Assembly (NCBI GenBank): GCA_031290985.1 | Contig: JARLJW010000060.1 | Location: 1 to 63,872, forward strand | Direction of reading: 5' to 3' | Length of the DNA stretch: 63,872 nt | Source of the DNA: Verrucomicrobiia bacterium | GTDB lineage: Bacteria; Verrucomicrobiota; Verrucomicrobiia; Limisphaerales; UBA11358 | Shown: positions 45,898 through 56,590 of the stretch, in pieces | Numbering within the stretch: the first letter of the stretch is position 1 | Layout: every line of letters starts with the position of its first letter | Program-made: the position numbers and the translations under genes | Notes under the pieces: generated by a model | The model's database searches: none | What the model saw: the letters and a program-made list of their open reading frames with translations, nothing else | Told to the model about the DNA's origin: nothing

Positions 45898-47064
45898 GTG
45901 TGGTTTTTGCTTTTCATCGTCGCCGTGGCCGCGCTGGCCGGCCTGCACTTCTGGTGGCGGGCGCGGTTCAACACGTTGCAGGGGCAGCGGGTGGCGGAGA
46001 TCGAGACTTCCCAGCGCCGCCAGCAGCAGACCGCCGTTGACGCCAAGGCGCAGCAGCAGGTGCTGTTCAATTCCATGCTGGAGGGCCTGCTGCTGCTGGA
46101 CCGCACCCAGAAAATCTACCTCGCCAACCGCTCGTTCAAAAACCTGTTCGGACTGAAGGTCGAGCTGCGCGGGAAGACCATCCTGGAGGCGTTGCGGCTG
46201 CATGAACTCGATGACCTGGTCAAACGGGTGCAGGTAGAGGGGCAGGTTTTTGATTACGAGGTGAAGCTGCCGGATTTGAGCGAACGCTGGCTGCAGGTGA
46301 ACGCCGCGGTGATCAACAACTCCGCCGGGGAGCGCGAGGGGACGATCCTGGTTTTCCACGATCTCACGCGGCTGAAGCAACTGGAGCGCCAGCGGGAGGA
46401 ATTTGTGGCCAACGTGAGCCACGAGCTGCGCACGCCGCTTTCGCTCATCAAGGGCTATACCGAGACGTTGCTGGACGGCGCGCGGAACGATCCCGCCGTG
46501 GCGGAACGGTTCCTGAAGATCATCGAGCGCAACACGCAGCGGCTGGACCTGCTGATCCAGGACCTGCTGACGATCTCCGCGCTGGAATCCGGCCGGATGA
46601 AGCTGGAGCTGCAGCCGGTCAACCTGCACGCGCTCACTGAAAAAATTTTGGGCGACCTGCACACGAAGGCGGAGAACCGAAACGTGGTGCTGATGAACGA
46701 GGTGCCGGAACTCACCGCCAATGGCGATGTGAACCGGCTGGACCAGGTGATCGCCAACCTGGTGGATAACGCGATCAAGTACGGCCGGGTCGAAGGTCAC
46801 GTGACCGTCGGCGGCAAGCAGCTCGAGGACGGCCGGCTGGAGATGTTCGTGCGGGACGACGGCCCGGGCATTCCGCCGGAGGCGATCGACCGGGTGTTTG
46901 AGCGGTTTTATCGCGTGGACAAGGCGCGTTCGCGCGACCAGGGCGGGACGGGGCTGGGACTTTCAATCGTAAAGCACATCGTACAGGCACACGGAGGCGA
47001 AGTCTGGGTGGAAAGCGATCCGGGCAAGGGGGCGACGTTTTTCTTTACGCTGCCGGCGGCGTAG
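45898..47064 (+). CDS. phoR: PhoR-type sensor histidine kinase
   Basis: The 388-residue protein has an N-terminal membrane helix (1-18), a PAS domain (about 55-150, NSMLEGLLLLDRTQKIYLAN), HisKA with phosphorylated H175 (FVANVSHELRTPLSL), and HATPase_c with N-box NLVDNAIKYG, G1 DDGPGIP and G2 GGTGLGLSIVKHI. The layout fits PhoR, which phosphorylates PhoB under phosphate limitation. The GTG at 45898 is used as start. The 175-base gap from phoB contains an inverted-repeat element, so co-transcription may be impaired or modified. Confidence 0.86.
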   Translation: MWFLLFIVAVAALAGLHFWWRARFNTLQGQRVAEIETSQRRQQQTAVDAKAQQQVLFNSMLEGLLLLDRTQKIYLANRSFKNLFGLKVELRGKTILEALRLHELDDLVKRVQVEGQVFDYEVKLPDLSERWLQVNAAVINNSAGEREGTILVFHDLTRLKQLERQREEFVANVSHELRTPLSLIKGYTETLLDGARNDPAVAERFLKIIERNTQRLDLLIQDLLTISALESGRMKLELQPVNLHALTEKILGDLHTKAENRNVVLMNEVPELTANGDVNRLDQVIANLVDNAIKYGRVEGHVTVGGKQLEDGRLEMFVRDDGPGIPPEAIDRVFERFYRVDKARSRDQGGTGLGLSIVKHIVQAHGGEVWVESDPGKGATFFFTLPAA

Positions 47065-47071
47065 GGGCGGG

Positions 47072-47258
47072 AAAAACTCCAAATTCCAAGCTCCAACATC
47101 CAGAGAAATTCCAAGCTTCAAACAGCCGGCACTGCATCACCCGGCTGGCACCATCCCGGTTACACGCAAAGCGCCGACACGCACCGAGTGAAGCGCCCTG
47201 CCATGGGTTTGGTGGTTGAACATTCGCCGGTGCCTGGAGGTTGGTGCTTGGAGTTTTT
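47072..47258. repeat. Miniature inverted-repeat element
   Basis: The element has perfect 9-base inverted ends AAAAACTCC (47072-47080) and GGAGTTTTT (47250-47258). Next to them are longer imperfect arms (CCAAGCTCCAACATCCAG on the left; CTGGAGGTTGGTGCTTGGAG on the right). The left arm recurs at 44611-44662. It lies between phoR and ispF with no gene inside. Confidence 0.78.
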
Positions 47259-47314
47259 AAAATGTTCGCGTGAAAAATCTTGGTGGGCGGCGGCGGACAT
47301 TCTAGCATCTGCGC

Positions 47315-47794
47315 ATGGTTCATGTTGGCACCGGCTATGACGTTCATCAACTGGTCGCGGGGCGGAAGCTCTTCCTCGGCGGCGTGGAGATCCCGCACAC
47401 GAAGGGCCTCGACGGCCATTCGGACGCGGATGCGCTGATGCACGCCATCTGCGACGCGGTGCTCGGGGCGCTGGGCGAGGAGGACATCGGCCACTTTTTC
47501 CCGAACACGGACCCGCGCTGGAAGGGCGTGCCGAGCAAGATTTTCCTGGAGGAGGCGGCGCGCATCGTCGCGTTGCGCCAGGGACGCATCGTGAACATCG
47601 ACGCGACGGTGATCGCGCAGGCGCCGAAAATCTATCCGTACATCAAGGAAATGAAGCTGCGGATCGCGGAAGCGTTGGCGATGAACCTCCAGCGCGTGGG
47701 CATCAAGGCCACGACGAACGAGCACATGGGGTTCATCGGGCGGGAGGAAGGCATCGCGGCCATGGCGGTGGCGGCCATCGATCTGCCAGAATGA
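47315..47794 (+). CDS. ispF: 2-C-methyl-D-erythritol 2,4-cyclodiphosphate synthase
   Basis: The 159-residue enzyme converts CDP-methylerythritol phosphate to the 2,4-cyclodiphosphate in the MEP isoprenoid pathway. The metal ligands D9, H11 and H43 (GYDVHQL and ADALMHAI), together with GVEIPHTKGLDGHSDADA and KATTNEHMGFIGREEGI, match the family. It has the usual length. It stands alone here (ispD is not adjacent), preceded by a miniature repeat element and followed by a repeat-rich spacer of 238 bases. Confidence 0.96.
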   Translation: MVHVGTGYDVHQLVAGRKLFLGGVEIPHTKGLDGHSDADALMHAICDAVLGALGEEDIGHFFPNTDPRWKGVPSKIFLEEAARIVALRQGRIVNIDATVIAQAPKIYPYIKEMKLRIAEALAMNLQRVGIKATTNEHMGFIGREEGIAAMAVAAIDLPE

Positions 47795-48032
47795 TTTTCA
47801 AGCCACAGATGGATGCGGCTAAAAATCCGAGGACCGAAATCCGAAGGCCGAAAAAATCCAAATGCGGACAACTACAAATGAACGCCAATGGGAAAATCAG
47901 CCAAAATCACTTCGCCGCCCTTCACCCAAACCCGCCCCCTCGGAGGGACAAAGGAATTCGCCCTGGGTTTCAGAAAAACCCGGTTTCAATCTTTGTTTAA
48001 AACGCATTCAATCTGTGCTTAAATAACTTCCC

Positions 48033-48302
48033 ATGCCCAAAGCCGAAATCGCCTGGAAACGCGTCACCGAGGACGGTGAGAAATTGCAGGTCTACGTGCA
48101 GCACGTGGGCCGCGAGTGGAAATTCTTTCACCGCGCCAAGCGGTTCGACAACTGGCAGCCGGTCAAGGAACCGCCGCTGGAGGACTGGCTGGAGCTGCTG
48201 GAGTCGTTGCAGCGGCTCGTCACGCGCCGGCGCTACCAGCCGGATGACGAGGTTTTGCTGCGCCGGCAAATCCGCGAACGGTTTCCAGAAGCGGACGTTT
48301 AG
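48033..48302 (+). CDS. Small conserved-type hypothetical protein
   Basis: This 89-residue frame encodes a charged, soluble protein (MPKAEIAWKRVTEDGEKLQV, then HRAKRFDNWQPVKEPPLEDW, and an Arg-rich helical tail RRYQPDDEVLLRRQIRERF). It has no signal or membrane helix and no known domain. The strong third-position GC bias and a clean ATG support it as a real gene. Function unknown. Confidence 0.6.
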   Translation: MPKAEIAWKRVTEDGEKLQVYVQHVGREWKFFHRAKRFDNWQPVKEPPLEDWLELLESLQRLVTRRRYQPDDEVLLRRQIRERFPEADV

Positions 48303-48532
48303 AGGATATCCCATGCCGAATAGACCGGCGATGGGTGGCGGCGGGATTAATAACGAGGGTCGTGCAGCGTTGAAATAGCGCGCCCTTTTTTGTCAAAAGC
48401 AATGCCTTTTTGAGCTTGAAACAACCGGCCGGGTGGCTGCATTCTAGTGCAAATCTTGCGGCGAGATTGGGGGAGCAATTGTTGCTGCTTAACTGGATTA
48501 ATTTGCGGATTGTACATCAATAAATACGTTTT

Positions 48533-49888
48533 ATGTTGAGCAGCGATCCGGTCTTTGTTGTCGGGGTGTTCCGTTCCGGCACGTCATTGCTGTGCTCCAT
48601 CCTCAATCAAAACCCGAAGATCGCCCTGATGTTCGAGTGCGATGTCTGGAATTTTCCACGTCCCCTGCTCAACCTGCGGTTCAAGCACAACTGGGCGGAA
48701 CGGATTGAGTTCTACAACCAGGCGCTGTCCCGGCACCGGATGGTGACGGGGAACGACCATTCCGGGCTGGCCAAGATCCGGGTGCCGGTGGACATGTACC
48801 ACACGTTTGGCGACGCCAAAGGCGCGGCGGTCAGCGGCGAGAAGTCGCCGTTCTACTGCGACCGGCTGGTGCAGTTGCACAAGCAATACCCCCGGGCGGC
48901 GTTCATCCTGGTCTGGCGGAACCCGGTGGAGGTTTATCGCAGCGTGCTGAAGGCGGGGAAGACCTCGAGGTTTTTCGGCAAACCGGGGATGTTGAGCCGG
49001 ATGATCTATCATCAGGAACAGGCCATCCTGCAGGCCGGGCAGATCGAAAAAAGCGGCGCGCGCGTCTTCCGGGTCAATTACGCCGACGTGGTGGATCAAA
49101 CTGAAAGGACCTGCCGGGACATCAGCGCCTTCCTGGGCGTGCCGTACGACGAGCGGATGCTGCGCCTGAACACGGCGGACCTCTCCGCCATCTACAAGGC
49201 GCCGCACCATGCCTATCTCCGGCGCGGCATCATCGAGCGTCAGAAATACGAAAAAGAGCTGGTGTCACCGGCCACCGCCAGGAAACTGGAGCGCTACCGC
49301 GGCCGGTGGGAAAAAATGCAGATCAAGTGGCTCAAACCCGCGAACGAAGCCGGGCTGGCCCGGCCGCGGATGCTGGAGTTTTATTATCATCATGCGATGG
49401 GCAAGGCGCTGACCTTTTACGATTCGCTGGTGCGCGCCGGTTTCGAGTTCCTGCCGCTGACCTGGCTGCGGATGTATCGCCTGCTGAAAATCTGGCTGGT
49501 CAACCCGCCGTCCGGCGCCGTGGATGAAAAAACCTCCATGGTCAAGGACCTGAAACGACACTGGCTGACCATCTTCACGGCCACGGCCTTGATGGCGACC
49601 GTCATTTGCATCCATGCCCGCAGCAATCCGCACCTGATGTTCCTGCTGTTTTACGCCGCACCGTGCGCGCTGCTGGCGCTGGTGGTCAACACGCGCTGGG
49701 CCACGCTGTTCGTGGTCATCGCCTCGTTCGCGGCGCCGTGGGTGCAGTATGACGGCGACTCGGATTATCATTCCGCCGTGGTTTTCACCTGGAACTGCGT
49801 CAGCCGGTTCATCCTGCTGGAGATCCTCATGCTGACGCTCGGGCGCATCCGTCTGGAGTTCAACAAGAGCGACCCGCACACCAAATGA
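48533..49888 (+). CDS. Sulfotransferase with C-terminal membrane region
   Basis: The 451-residue protein has the sulfotransferase 5'-phosphosulfate loop VGVFRSGTSLLCSILNQNP near residue 10, a 3'-phosphate region (FILVWRNPVEVYRSVLKAG) and helical remainder. It would transfer sulfate from PAPS to a glycan, lipid or other acceptor. The last 100 residues hold about three membrane helices (from LTIFTATALMATVICIHARS), so it is anchored at the inner membrane, which is uncommon for this family. It overlaps the next gene, cysC (which makes PAPS), by 4 bases. Sulfated surface polymers are suggested. Confidence 0.87.
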   Translation: MLSSDPVFVVGVFRSGTSLLCSILNQNPKIALMFECDVWNFPRPLLNLRFKHNWAERIEFYNQALSRHRMVTGNDHSGLAKIRVPVDMYHTFGDAKGAAVSGEKSPFYCDRLVQLHKQYPRAAFILVWRNPVEVYRSVLKAGKTSRFFGKPGMLSRMIYHQEQAILQAGQIEKSGARVFRVNYADVVDQTERTCRDISAFLGVPYDERMLRLNTADLSAIYKAPHHAYLRRGIIERQKYEKELVSPATARKLERYRGRWEKMQIKWLKPANEAGLARPRMLEFYYHHAMGKALTFYDSLVRAGFEFLPLTWLRMYRLLKIWLVNPPSGAVDEKTSMVKDLKRHWLTIFTATALMATVICIHARSNPHLMFLLFYAAPCALLALVVNTRWATLFVVIASFAAPWVQYDGDSDYHSAVVFTWNCVSRFILLEILMLTLGRIRLEFNKSDPHTK

Positions 49889-50538
49889 AGCCGCCCGCCT
49901 CAAAGAACATCGTCGCCAGCATCAGCCAGGTTTCACTTGCCGAACGGGAAAAGCGCAACCGGCACCGGGGCTGCGTGCTGTGGTTCACGGGCCTGTCGGC
50001 GGCGGGCAAATCCACCATCGCCAACGAGCTGGAGGCGGCGCTGTTCGCGCGCGGCTGCCAGACGTTCGTGCTGGACGGCGACCGGGTGCGCCACGGGCTG
50101 TGCAGCGACCTGGATTTTTCCGAGCACAGCCGGCATGAGAACATCCGGCGGGTGGGCGAGGTGGCGAAACTTTTTTCCGACGCGGGCTTCATCTGCCTCG
50201 CGGCGTTCATCTCGCCCTATCAGGCGGACCGCCGGCTGGTGCGGGAGGTGGTGGGCGAAAAATTTGTGGAGGTGTACGTGAATGCGCCGCTGACCGTCTG
50301 CGAAGCGCGTGATCCCAAGGGCCTGTATGTGAAGGCGCGCACCCACAAGATCAAAAACTTCACCGGCGTCTCCGCGCCGTACGAGCCGCCGTTGAACCCG
50401 GAGATCGAAGTGCGTACGGACAAGCTGTCCGTGGCCGGGGCGGTGGATAAAATCCTAGGCTACGTCCAGAAACATTTCAACGTGCGCCGCCAGGCCTCCC
50501 GCGCAAAACCCGCCAAGATCAGCTGGCAGGACTGGTAA
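49885..50538 (+). CDS. cysC: Adenylylsulfate kinase (APS kinase)
   Basis: The 217-residue enzyme phosphorylates adenylyl sulfate to PAPS. It has the Walker A GLSAAGKST, DGDRVRHGLCSDLDFS (the substrate loop), ENIRRVGEVAKLF, ISPYQADR and a C-terminal NVRRQASRA tail of unknown use. The usual form is GLSGSGKST; the GS-to-AA change in the loop is tolerated. It overlaps the sulfotransferase gene by ATGA, so PAPS production and use are coupled. Assimilatory genes cysN, cysD and cysH are not near, which supports a role in sulfation rather than cysteine synthesis. Confidence 0.93.
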   Translation: MKPPASKNIVASISQVSLAEREKRNRHRGCVLWFTGLSAAGKSTIANELEAALFARGCQTFVLDGDRVRHGLCSDLDFSEHSRHENIRRVGEVAKLFSDAGFICLAAFISPYQADRRLVREVVGEKFVEVYVNAPLTVCEARDPKGLYVKARTHKIKNFTGVSAPYEPPLNPEIEVRTDKLSVAGAVDKILGYVQKHFNVRRQASRAKPAKISWQDW

Positions 50539-50594
50539 ACGGCTCAACCGAATTGGTGATGGCGCGGGCGCGGGCAAAGCGGTTTAATTTCTCC

Positions 50595-51743
50595 ATGCAC
50601 AAATCCCTTTGGTCCGCCGCCGTGGTCATCGCCGGCGCGTTGCTTTTTTCCGGCTGCAGTTCCCGTCATGGCTGCCTGAACTGCGGCGGAGGAGGACAGA
50701 TGGCTTCGACGACCGCTCCGGCGGCGGCGAAAAAAGCACTGGCGGACCTGCCGGCCAACTGCGACCCGAAAACCATCGGTGAAAAAGTCTGCGCCAATTT
50801 TCTGCCGCGCAAAATCTATTACAACGCGGACGGCTACATTGTTTATCCCGAGGTGTGCGCGGCGTTCGGGGCGCTGCGGTTCGCCGCGGCGGCGGGCGAC
50901 GGCGCGCTGCAGCAAAAGCTGATCGAACGCTACGCCTTCATCCTCACCCCGGAGGGAAGCAAAAGCGTTTCGACGAACCGGCATGTGGATTTTCATGTGT
51001 TCGGGGTCCTGCCGCTGGAGATCTACCTGGTGAGCGGGGACGAGCGGTATCGTGATTTCGGCCTGCGGATGGCGGATGATCAATGGCTGAATCCGCGGCC
51101 GGACGGCCTGTGCGCGGAGACGCGCTGGTGGGTGGATGATTGCTTCATGATCGGCAGCCTGCAGATTCAGGCGTATCGCGCGGGACACGACGCAAAATAT
51201 GCGGATCAGGTGGCAACGGAACTCGCCGCGTATCTCGACAAGCTGCAGCAGCCGAACGGGCTGTTTTATCACGCGGATGTGAGCCCGCATTTTTGGGGGC
51301 GCGGCAATGGCTGGTTCGCCGCGGCGCTGGCGGAGGTGCTGCGTTCGCTGCCGCCGGACCATCCGAAATACGCGCGGCTGATGGCGGGTTACCAGACGAT
51401 GATGGCATCGCTGAAGAAATACCAGGCGCCCTCGGGGCTGTGGCGGCAACTGGTGGACAATGACCAGGCGTGGGATGAGACGAGCTGCACGGGGATGTTC
51501 ACCTACGCGCTGATCGTGGGGGTCAGGCACGGCTGGCTGGATGACAGCTACGCGGAGGCGGCGCGGCGCGGGTGGACCGGTCTGTGCGGAAAAATTGATG
51601 ACACGGGAGCCGTCCACGACGTGTGCGTGGGCACAAACCAGAAGGATGACACGCAGTATTACCTGGACCGTCCGCGCGCAACGGGGGATCTGCACGGGCA
51701 GGCCCCGATCTTGTGGTGCGCGTGGGCGTTGTTGGAAAAGTGA
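50595..51743 (+). CDS. GH105-type unsaturated glucuronyl/rhamnogalacturonyl hydrolase lipoprotein
   Basis: The 382-residue protein has a lipoprotein signal (MHKSLWSAAV, lipobox LFSGC with C21) and a family 88/105 alpha/alpha barrel. Signs of the family are YPEVCAAFGALRFAA, RWWVDDCFMIGSLQIQAYR (with catalytic Asp D181), and HFWGRGNGWFAAAL (232-245), followed by WRQLVDN and ETSCTGMFTYAL. It removes unsaturated uronic acid ends left by polysaccharide lyases, using hydration. The ATG at 50595 opens the lipoprotein signal; the frame to 50553 is not used. The product is probably at the outer membrane, facing the periplasm or the surface. Confidence 0.85.
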   Translation: MHKSLWSAAVVIAGALLFSGCSSRHGCLNCGGGGQMASTTAPAAAKKALADLPANCDPKTIGEKVCANFLPRKIYYNADGYIVYPEVCAAFGALRFAAAAGDGALQQKLIERYAFILTPEGSKSVSTNRHVDFHVFGVLPLEIYLVSGDERYRDFGLRMADDQWLNPRPDGLCAETRWWVDDCFMIGSLQIQAYRAGHDAKYADQVATELAAYLDKLQQPNGLFYHADVSPHFWGRGNGWFAAALAEVLRSLPPDHPKYARLMAGYQTMMASLKKYQAPSGLWRQLVDNDQAWDETSCTGMFTYALIVGVRHGWLDDSYAEAARRGWTGLCGKIDDTGAVHDVCVGTNQKDDTQYYLDRPRATGDLHGQAPILWCAWALLEK

Positions 51744-51938
51744 AGCCCCGACGGCCGGCCCGGGCCGGGCAATGCGGGAGGCTCGATTCGAAGGCGGCTT
51801 GCCTGGCAACTTCCCCAAGGGGTAGCTGTCACAGAATCATCAGGCAGGGTATTTTGAGGTTGAAGATCCCGTGAACCATCGGCCGGCCAGTTCCAGCCGT
51901 TTTGTGGGATCATGCCAAACCCAGCAGCCAGATCAACC

Positions 51939-52124
51939 ATGAGACCCAAGCGATGCAACGCCTGTGAGCGGCAGTGGTTCGGCAGCAGTAATTTCTGTCC
52001 CAATTGCGGTGAACCCCGGCCCGGCCGGCAGGGTTCGCAGCGTCAGCCAGACCCGCATTGGAGGAACATGTTGTGGGTGGCGGTCGCCGTAACCCTGCTG
52101 ATTGTATTGTTGAAAATCGCCTAA
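51939..52124 (+). CDS. Small zinc-ribbon membrane protein
   Basis: The 61-residue protein has a C-x-x-C ... C-x-x-C zinc ribbon (CNACERQWFGSSNFCPNC) in residues 1-35 and a membrane helix near the C-terminus (MLWVAVAVTLLIVLLKIA). The ATG at 51939 (MRPKRC) opens the zinc ribbon; an earlier in-frame ATG at 51912 is possible. Small ribbon-plus-helix proteins are common and mostly of unknown function. It stands ahead of two further small membrane ORFs. Confidence 0.6.
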   Translation: MRPKRCNACERQWFGSSNFCPNCGEPRPGRQGSQRQPDPHWRNMLWVAVAVTLLIVLLKIA

Positions 52125-52244
52125 ACCGCGGCCAGCCGGATTCTGTTTGCCGAGGCGCCCCCATCGCTTCAGATTTATCTGGTAATTTCAGCCAGAGGGG
52201 GGCATGGTTGAAGCAATCAGCAGTTGAATCTTGCGGAGTCGTAA

Positions 52245-52415
52245 ATGCCTTATAATTTATTGGGCAAAGTTTTGTTCCCCGGCCGGCAGCGCCAGGAACG
52301 CAGCAGCAAGTCGAAGACCGTGGTTGGCGTCGTGTTCGCGGCGCTCATTTTGGGCGGTGGTCTGGGCGTCATCTTCCCTCTGCCAAACCTCCATCAAAAG
52401 CCAGGAAACCCATGA
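52245..52415 (+). CDS. Small membrane protein (56 residues)
   Basis: This short frame encodes MPYNLLGKVLFPGRQRQERS, then a membrane helix VVGVVFAALILGGGLGVIF, then a Pro/His-rich tail. Its stop overlaps the ATG of the next small gene by 4 bases (ATGA), an arrangement typical of coupled genes. No family is recognised. The overlap and the clear helix favour a real gene. Confidence 0.55.
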   Translation: MPYNLLGKVLFPGRQRQERSSKSKTVVGVVFAALILGGGLGVIFPLPNLHQKPGNP

Positions 52416-52615
52416 CCTCATTTTGCATTTATTTTGGGAGCTACAGCCTGGGATGTATTTTTATGATGGTGTTTTTTTTGATCGGACGGGCCCCGGCCCT
52501 GACCGAACGGAACTGGCCCTGGCCGGTTATTTTCCTATGGCCATTGCTGGTGTTCTGGCCCCTGCACGCCCTGGCCGGGCTTTTTATAAAACGCCAGACG
52601 CGCAAGCATAAATAG
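52412..52615 (+). CDS. Small two-helix membrane protein
   Basis: The 67-residue protein has two hydrophobic segments (about 5-24, CIYFGSYSLGCIFMMVFFLI; about 38-60, PVIFLWPLLVFWPLHALAG), and a basic C-terminus (KRQTRKHK). It overlaps the preceding 56-residue gene. No family recognised. The location near other small membrane genes suggests a small operon. Confidence 0.6.
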   Translation: MTSFCIYFGSYSLGCIFMMVFFLIGRAPALTERNWPWPVIFLWPLLVFWPLHALAGLFIKRQTRKHK

Positions 52616-52805
52616 GGCGGATTTGATTTTGCAGCGTGGCCGGCGAAATGAGCCCGCGGCCTGACGGCGAGAATTTTGGGCTCCAAGAAACGATCCCTGC
52701 CCCAAAGCGCCCGCCGCGCCGGCAAGCAGGGTCGCAGCGCGACCCTGCCCACCTTTGCCGAAATGCCCCGGCGAGATTGCAAACAGGTGCCCAGACCGCA
52801 ATTTC

Positions 52806-55457
<2,652 letters not shown>

Positions 55458-55463
55458 AAAAAA

Positions 55464-55748
55464 TCAGGCAACGTAACGTTCCAAAACGGTGATCAAGGAG
55501 CGCAGGTTGGCGCGGCCTTCCGCCGGGGTGACGGCGCGTTCGATGCACGAGTGCATGTGGGATTCCAGGACCTCCTCGCTGAATGACTTCAGGGCGCGGC
55601 GCGAGGCGACGACCTGCATCAGCAGATCGGCACATTCGGCATCGGCCTCCACCATCTTTTCAATGGCCTCGATCTGGCCCTTGATCTTGCGCAGACGGAC
55701 AACCAGGGCGCGTTTTTCCAATCCGGGACGGGTGCGGGCGGGTTTCAT
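55464..55748 (-). CDS. csoR: CsoR-type metal-sensing transcriptional repressor
   Basis: The 94-residue protein is all-helical and belongs to the CsoR/RcnR/FrmR family (VRLRKIKGQIEAIEKMVEAD, CADLLMQVVASRRALKS). The metal residues C39, H64 and C68 have the spacing (25 and 4) of copper-sensing CsoR, rather than the His-rich set of RcnR. It would dissociate from DNA when it binds Cu(I) (or a thiol reagent). It is upstream of mgtA by 6 bases, an unexpected target for a copper repressor. A G/C-tract operator lies in the spacer just upstream. Confidence 0.88.
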   Translation of the reverse strand: MKPARTRPGLEKRALVVRLRKIKGQIEAIEKMVEADAECADLLMQVVASRRALKSFSEEVLESHMHSCIERAVTPAEGRANLRSLITVLERYVA

Positions 55749-55773
55749 ATATGGCGTAAGCTGGCAACCATGG

Positions 55774-55800
55774 CATATAGGGTATGGGGGTATGTGGTAT
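55774..55800 (-). promoter_or_regulatory. CsoR-like operator
   Basis: On the minus strand the sequence reads ATACCACATACCCCC followed by ATACCCTATATG. The C-tract between AT-rich flanks resembles CsoR/FrmR operators, which show a short C- or G-run inside ATAC...GTAT-like arms. It lies 26 bases upstream of the csoR start codon, inside the 173-base divergent spacer, so it may control both csoR-mgtA and the response regulator gene. Confidence 0.5.
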
Positions 55801-55921
55801 TTTCAAGCCCGGATGGAAAAAATTTGGGATGGCGGCGGGAGCCAAACCGGATTCAAGTTCCGGCCCGCCATACGTTCGTATGATTGCCTTGCGGAGGATG
55901 TAAGATTACTTTGAACCCGTC

Positions 55922-56590
55922 ATGAGCGGCGTTTTAGCAGAAAAAAAAGCCATCCAGGTGGCGTTGGTGGAGGATGACGAGGAGATTCGCGCGAATCTGA
56001 CCCACGTCTTCCGCCGCAGCCCGGATTTCCGGCTGATGGGCAGCTACCCGGACGCGGAAACCGCCATGATCGAGCTGCCGCACTGCCAGGTGGACGCCGT
56101 CCTGATGGACATCAACCTGCCGGGCATCGACGGCGTCGAATGCGTCCGCCGGCTGAAGCCGCGGATGCCGAAGGTGCAGTTCATCATGCTGACGATTTAT
56201 GAGGATGGCAACCGGCTGTTCAAATCGCTCATGGCCGGGGCCAACGGGTATCTCTTGAAACGCACGTCGCCGGCGACGTTGCTGGCGGCAGTCCGGGAAG
56301 CCCACACGGGCGGCGCGCCGATGACGCCGGAAATGGCGCGGCGGGTCGCAAAGTATTTTCAGGACCTGCCCAAGCCCGCTTCCGAAATGGAACAGCTCAC
56401 CCGCCGCGAGGTGGACGTGCTGGAACAGCTTGCCAAGGGTTTTCGCTACAAGGAAATCGAAGACAACCTCAACATCAGCACCGGCACGCTGCGCAGCTAC
56501 ATCTCCAATGTGTATGAGAAACTTCATGTGCATTCGCGCACGGAAGCCGTGGTCAAATATCTGAACCGCCCGGAACGCGCTCCCGGCTGA
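55922..56590 (+). CDS. NarL/LuxR-type response regulator
   Basis: The 222-residue protein has a receiver domain (ALVEDDEEIRANLTH, phosphorylated D63 in VLMDINLPGIDG, Lys in YLLKRTSP) and a C-terminal LuxR helix-turn-helix (LTRREVDVLEQLAKG and ISTGTLRSYISNVYEKLHV). No histidine kinase gene lies nearby, so it is an orphan. Divergent from csoR-mgtA with a shared spacer. Its targets are unknown. The start at 55922 is well placed: the receiver's first acidic pair is at residues 17-19. Confidence 0.9.
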   Translation: MSGVLAEKKAIQVALVEDDEEIRANLTHVFRRSPDFRLMGSYPDAETAMIELPHCQVDAVLMDINLPGIDGVECVRRLKPRMPKVQFIMLTIYEDGNRLFKSLMAGANGYLLKRTSPATLLAAVREAHTGGAPMTPEMARRVAKYFQDLPKPASEMEQLTRREVDVLEQLAKGFRYKEIEDNLNISTGTLRSYISNVYEKLHVHSRTEAVVKYLNRPERAPG

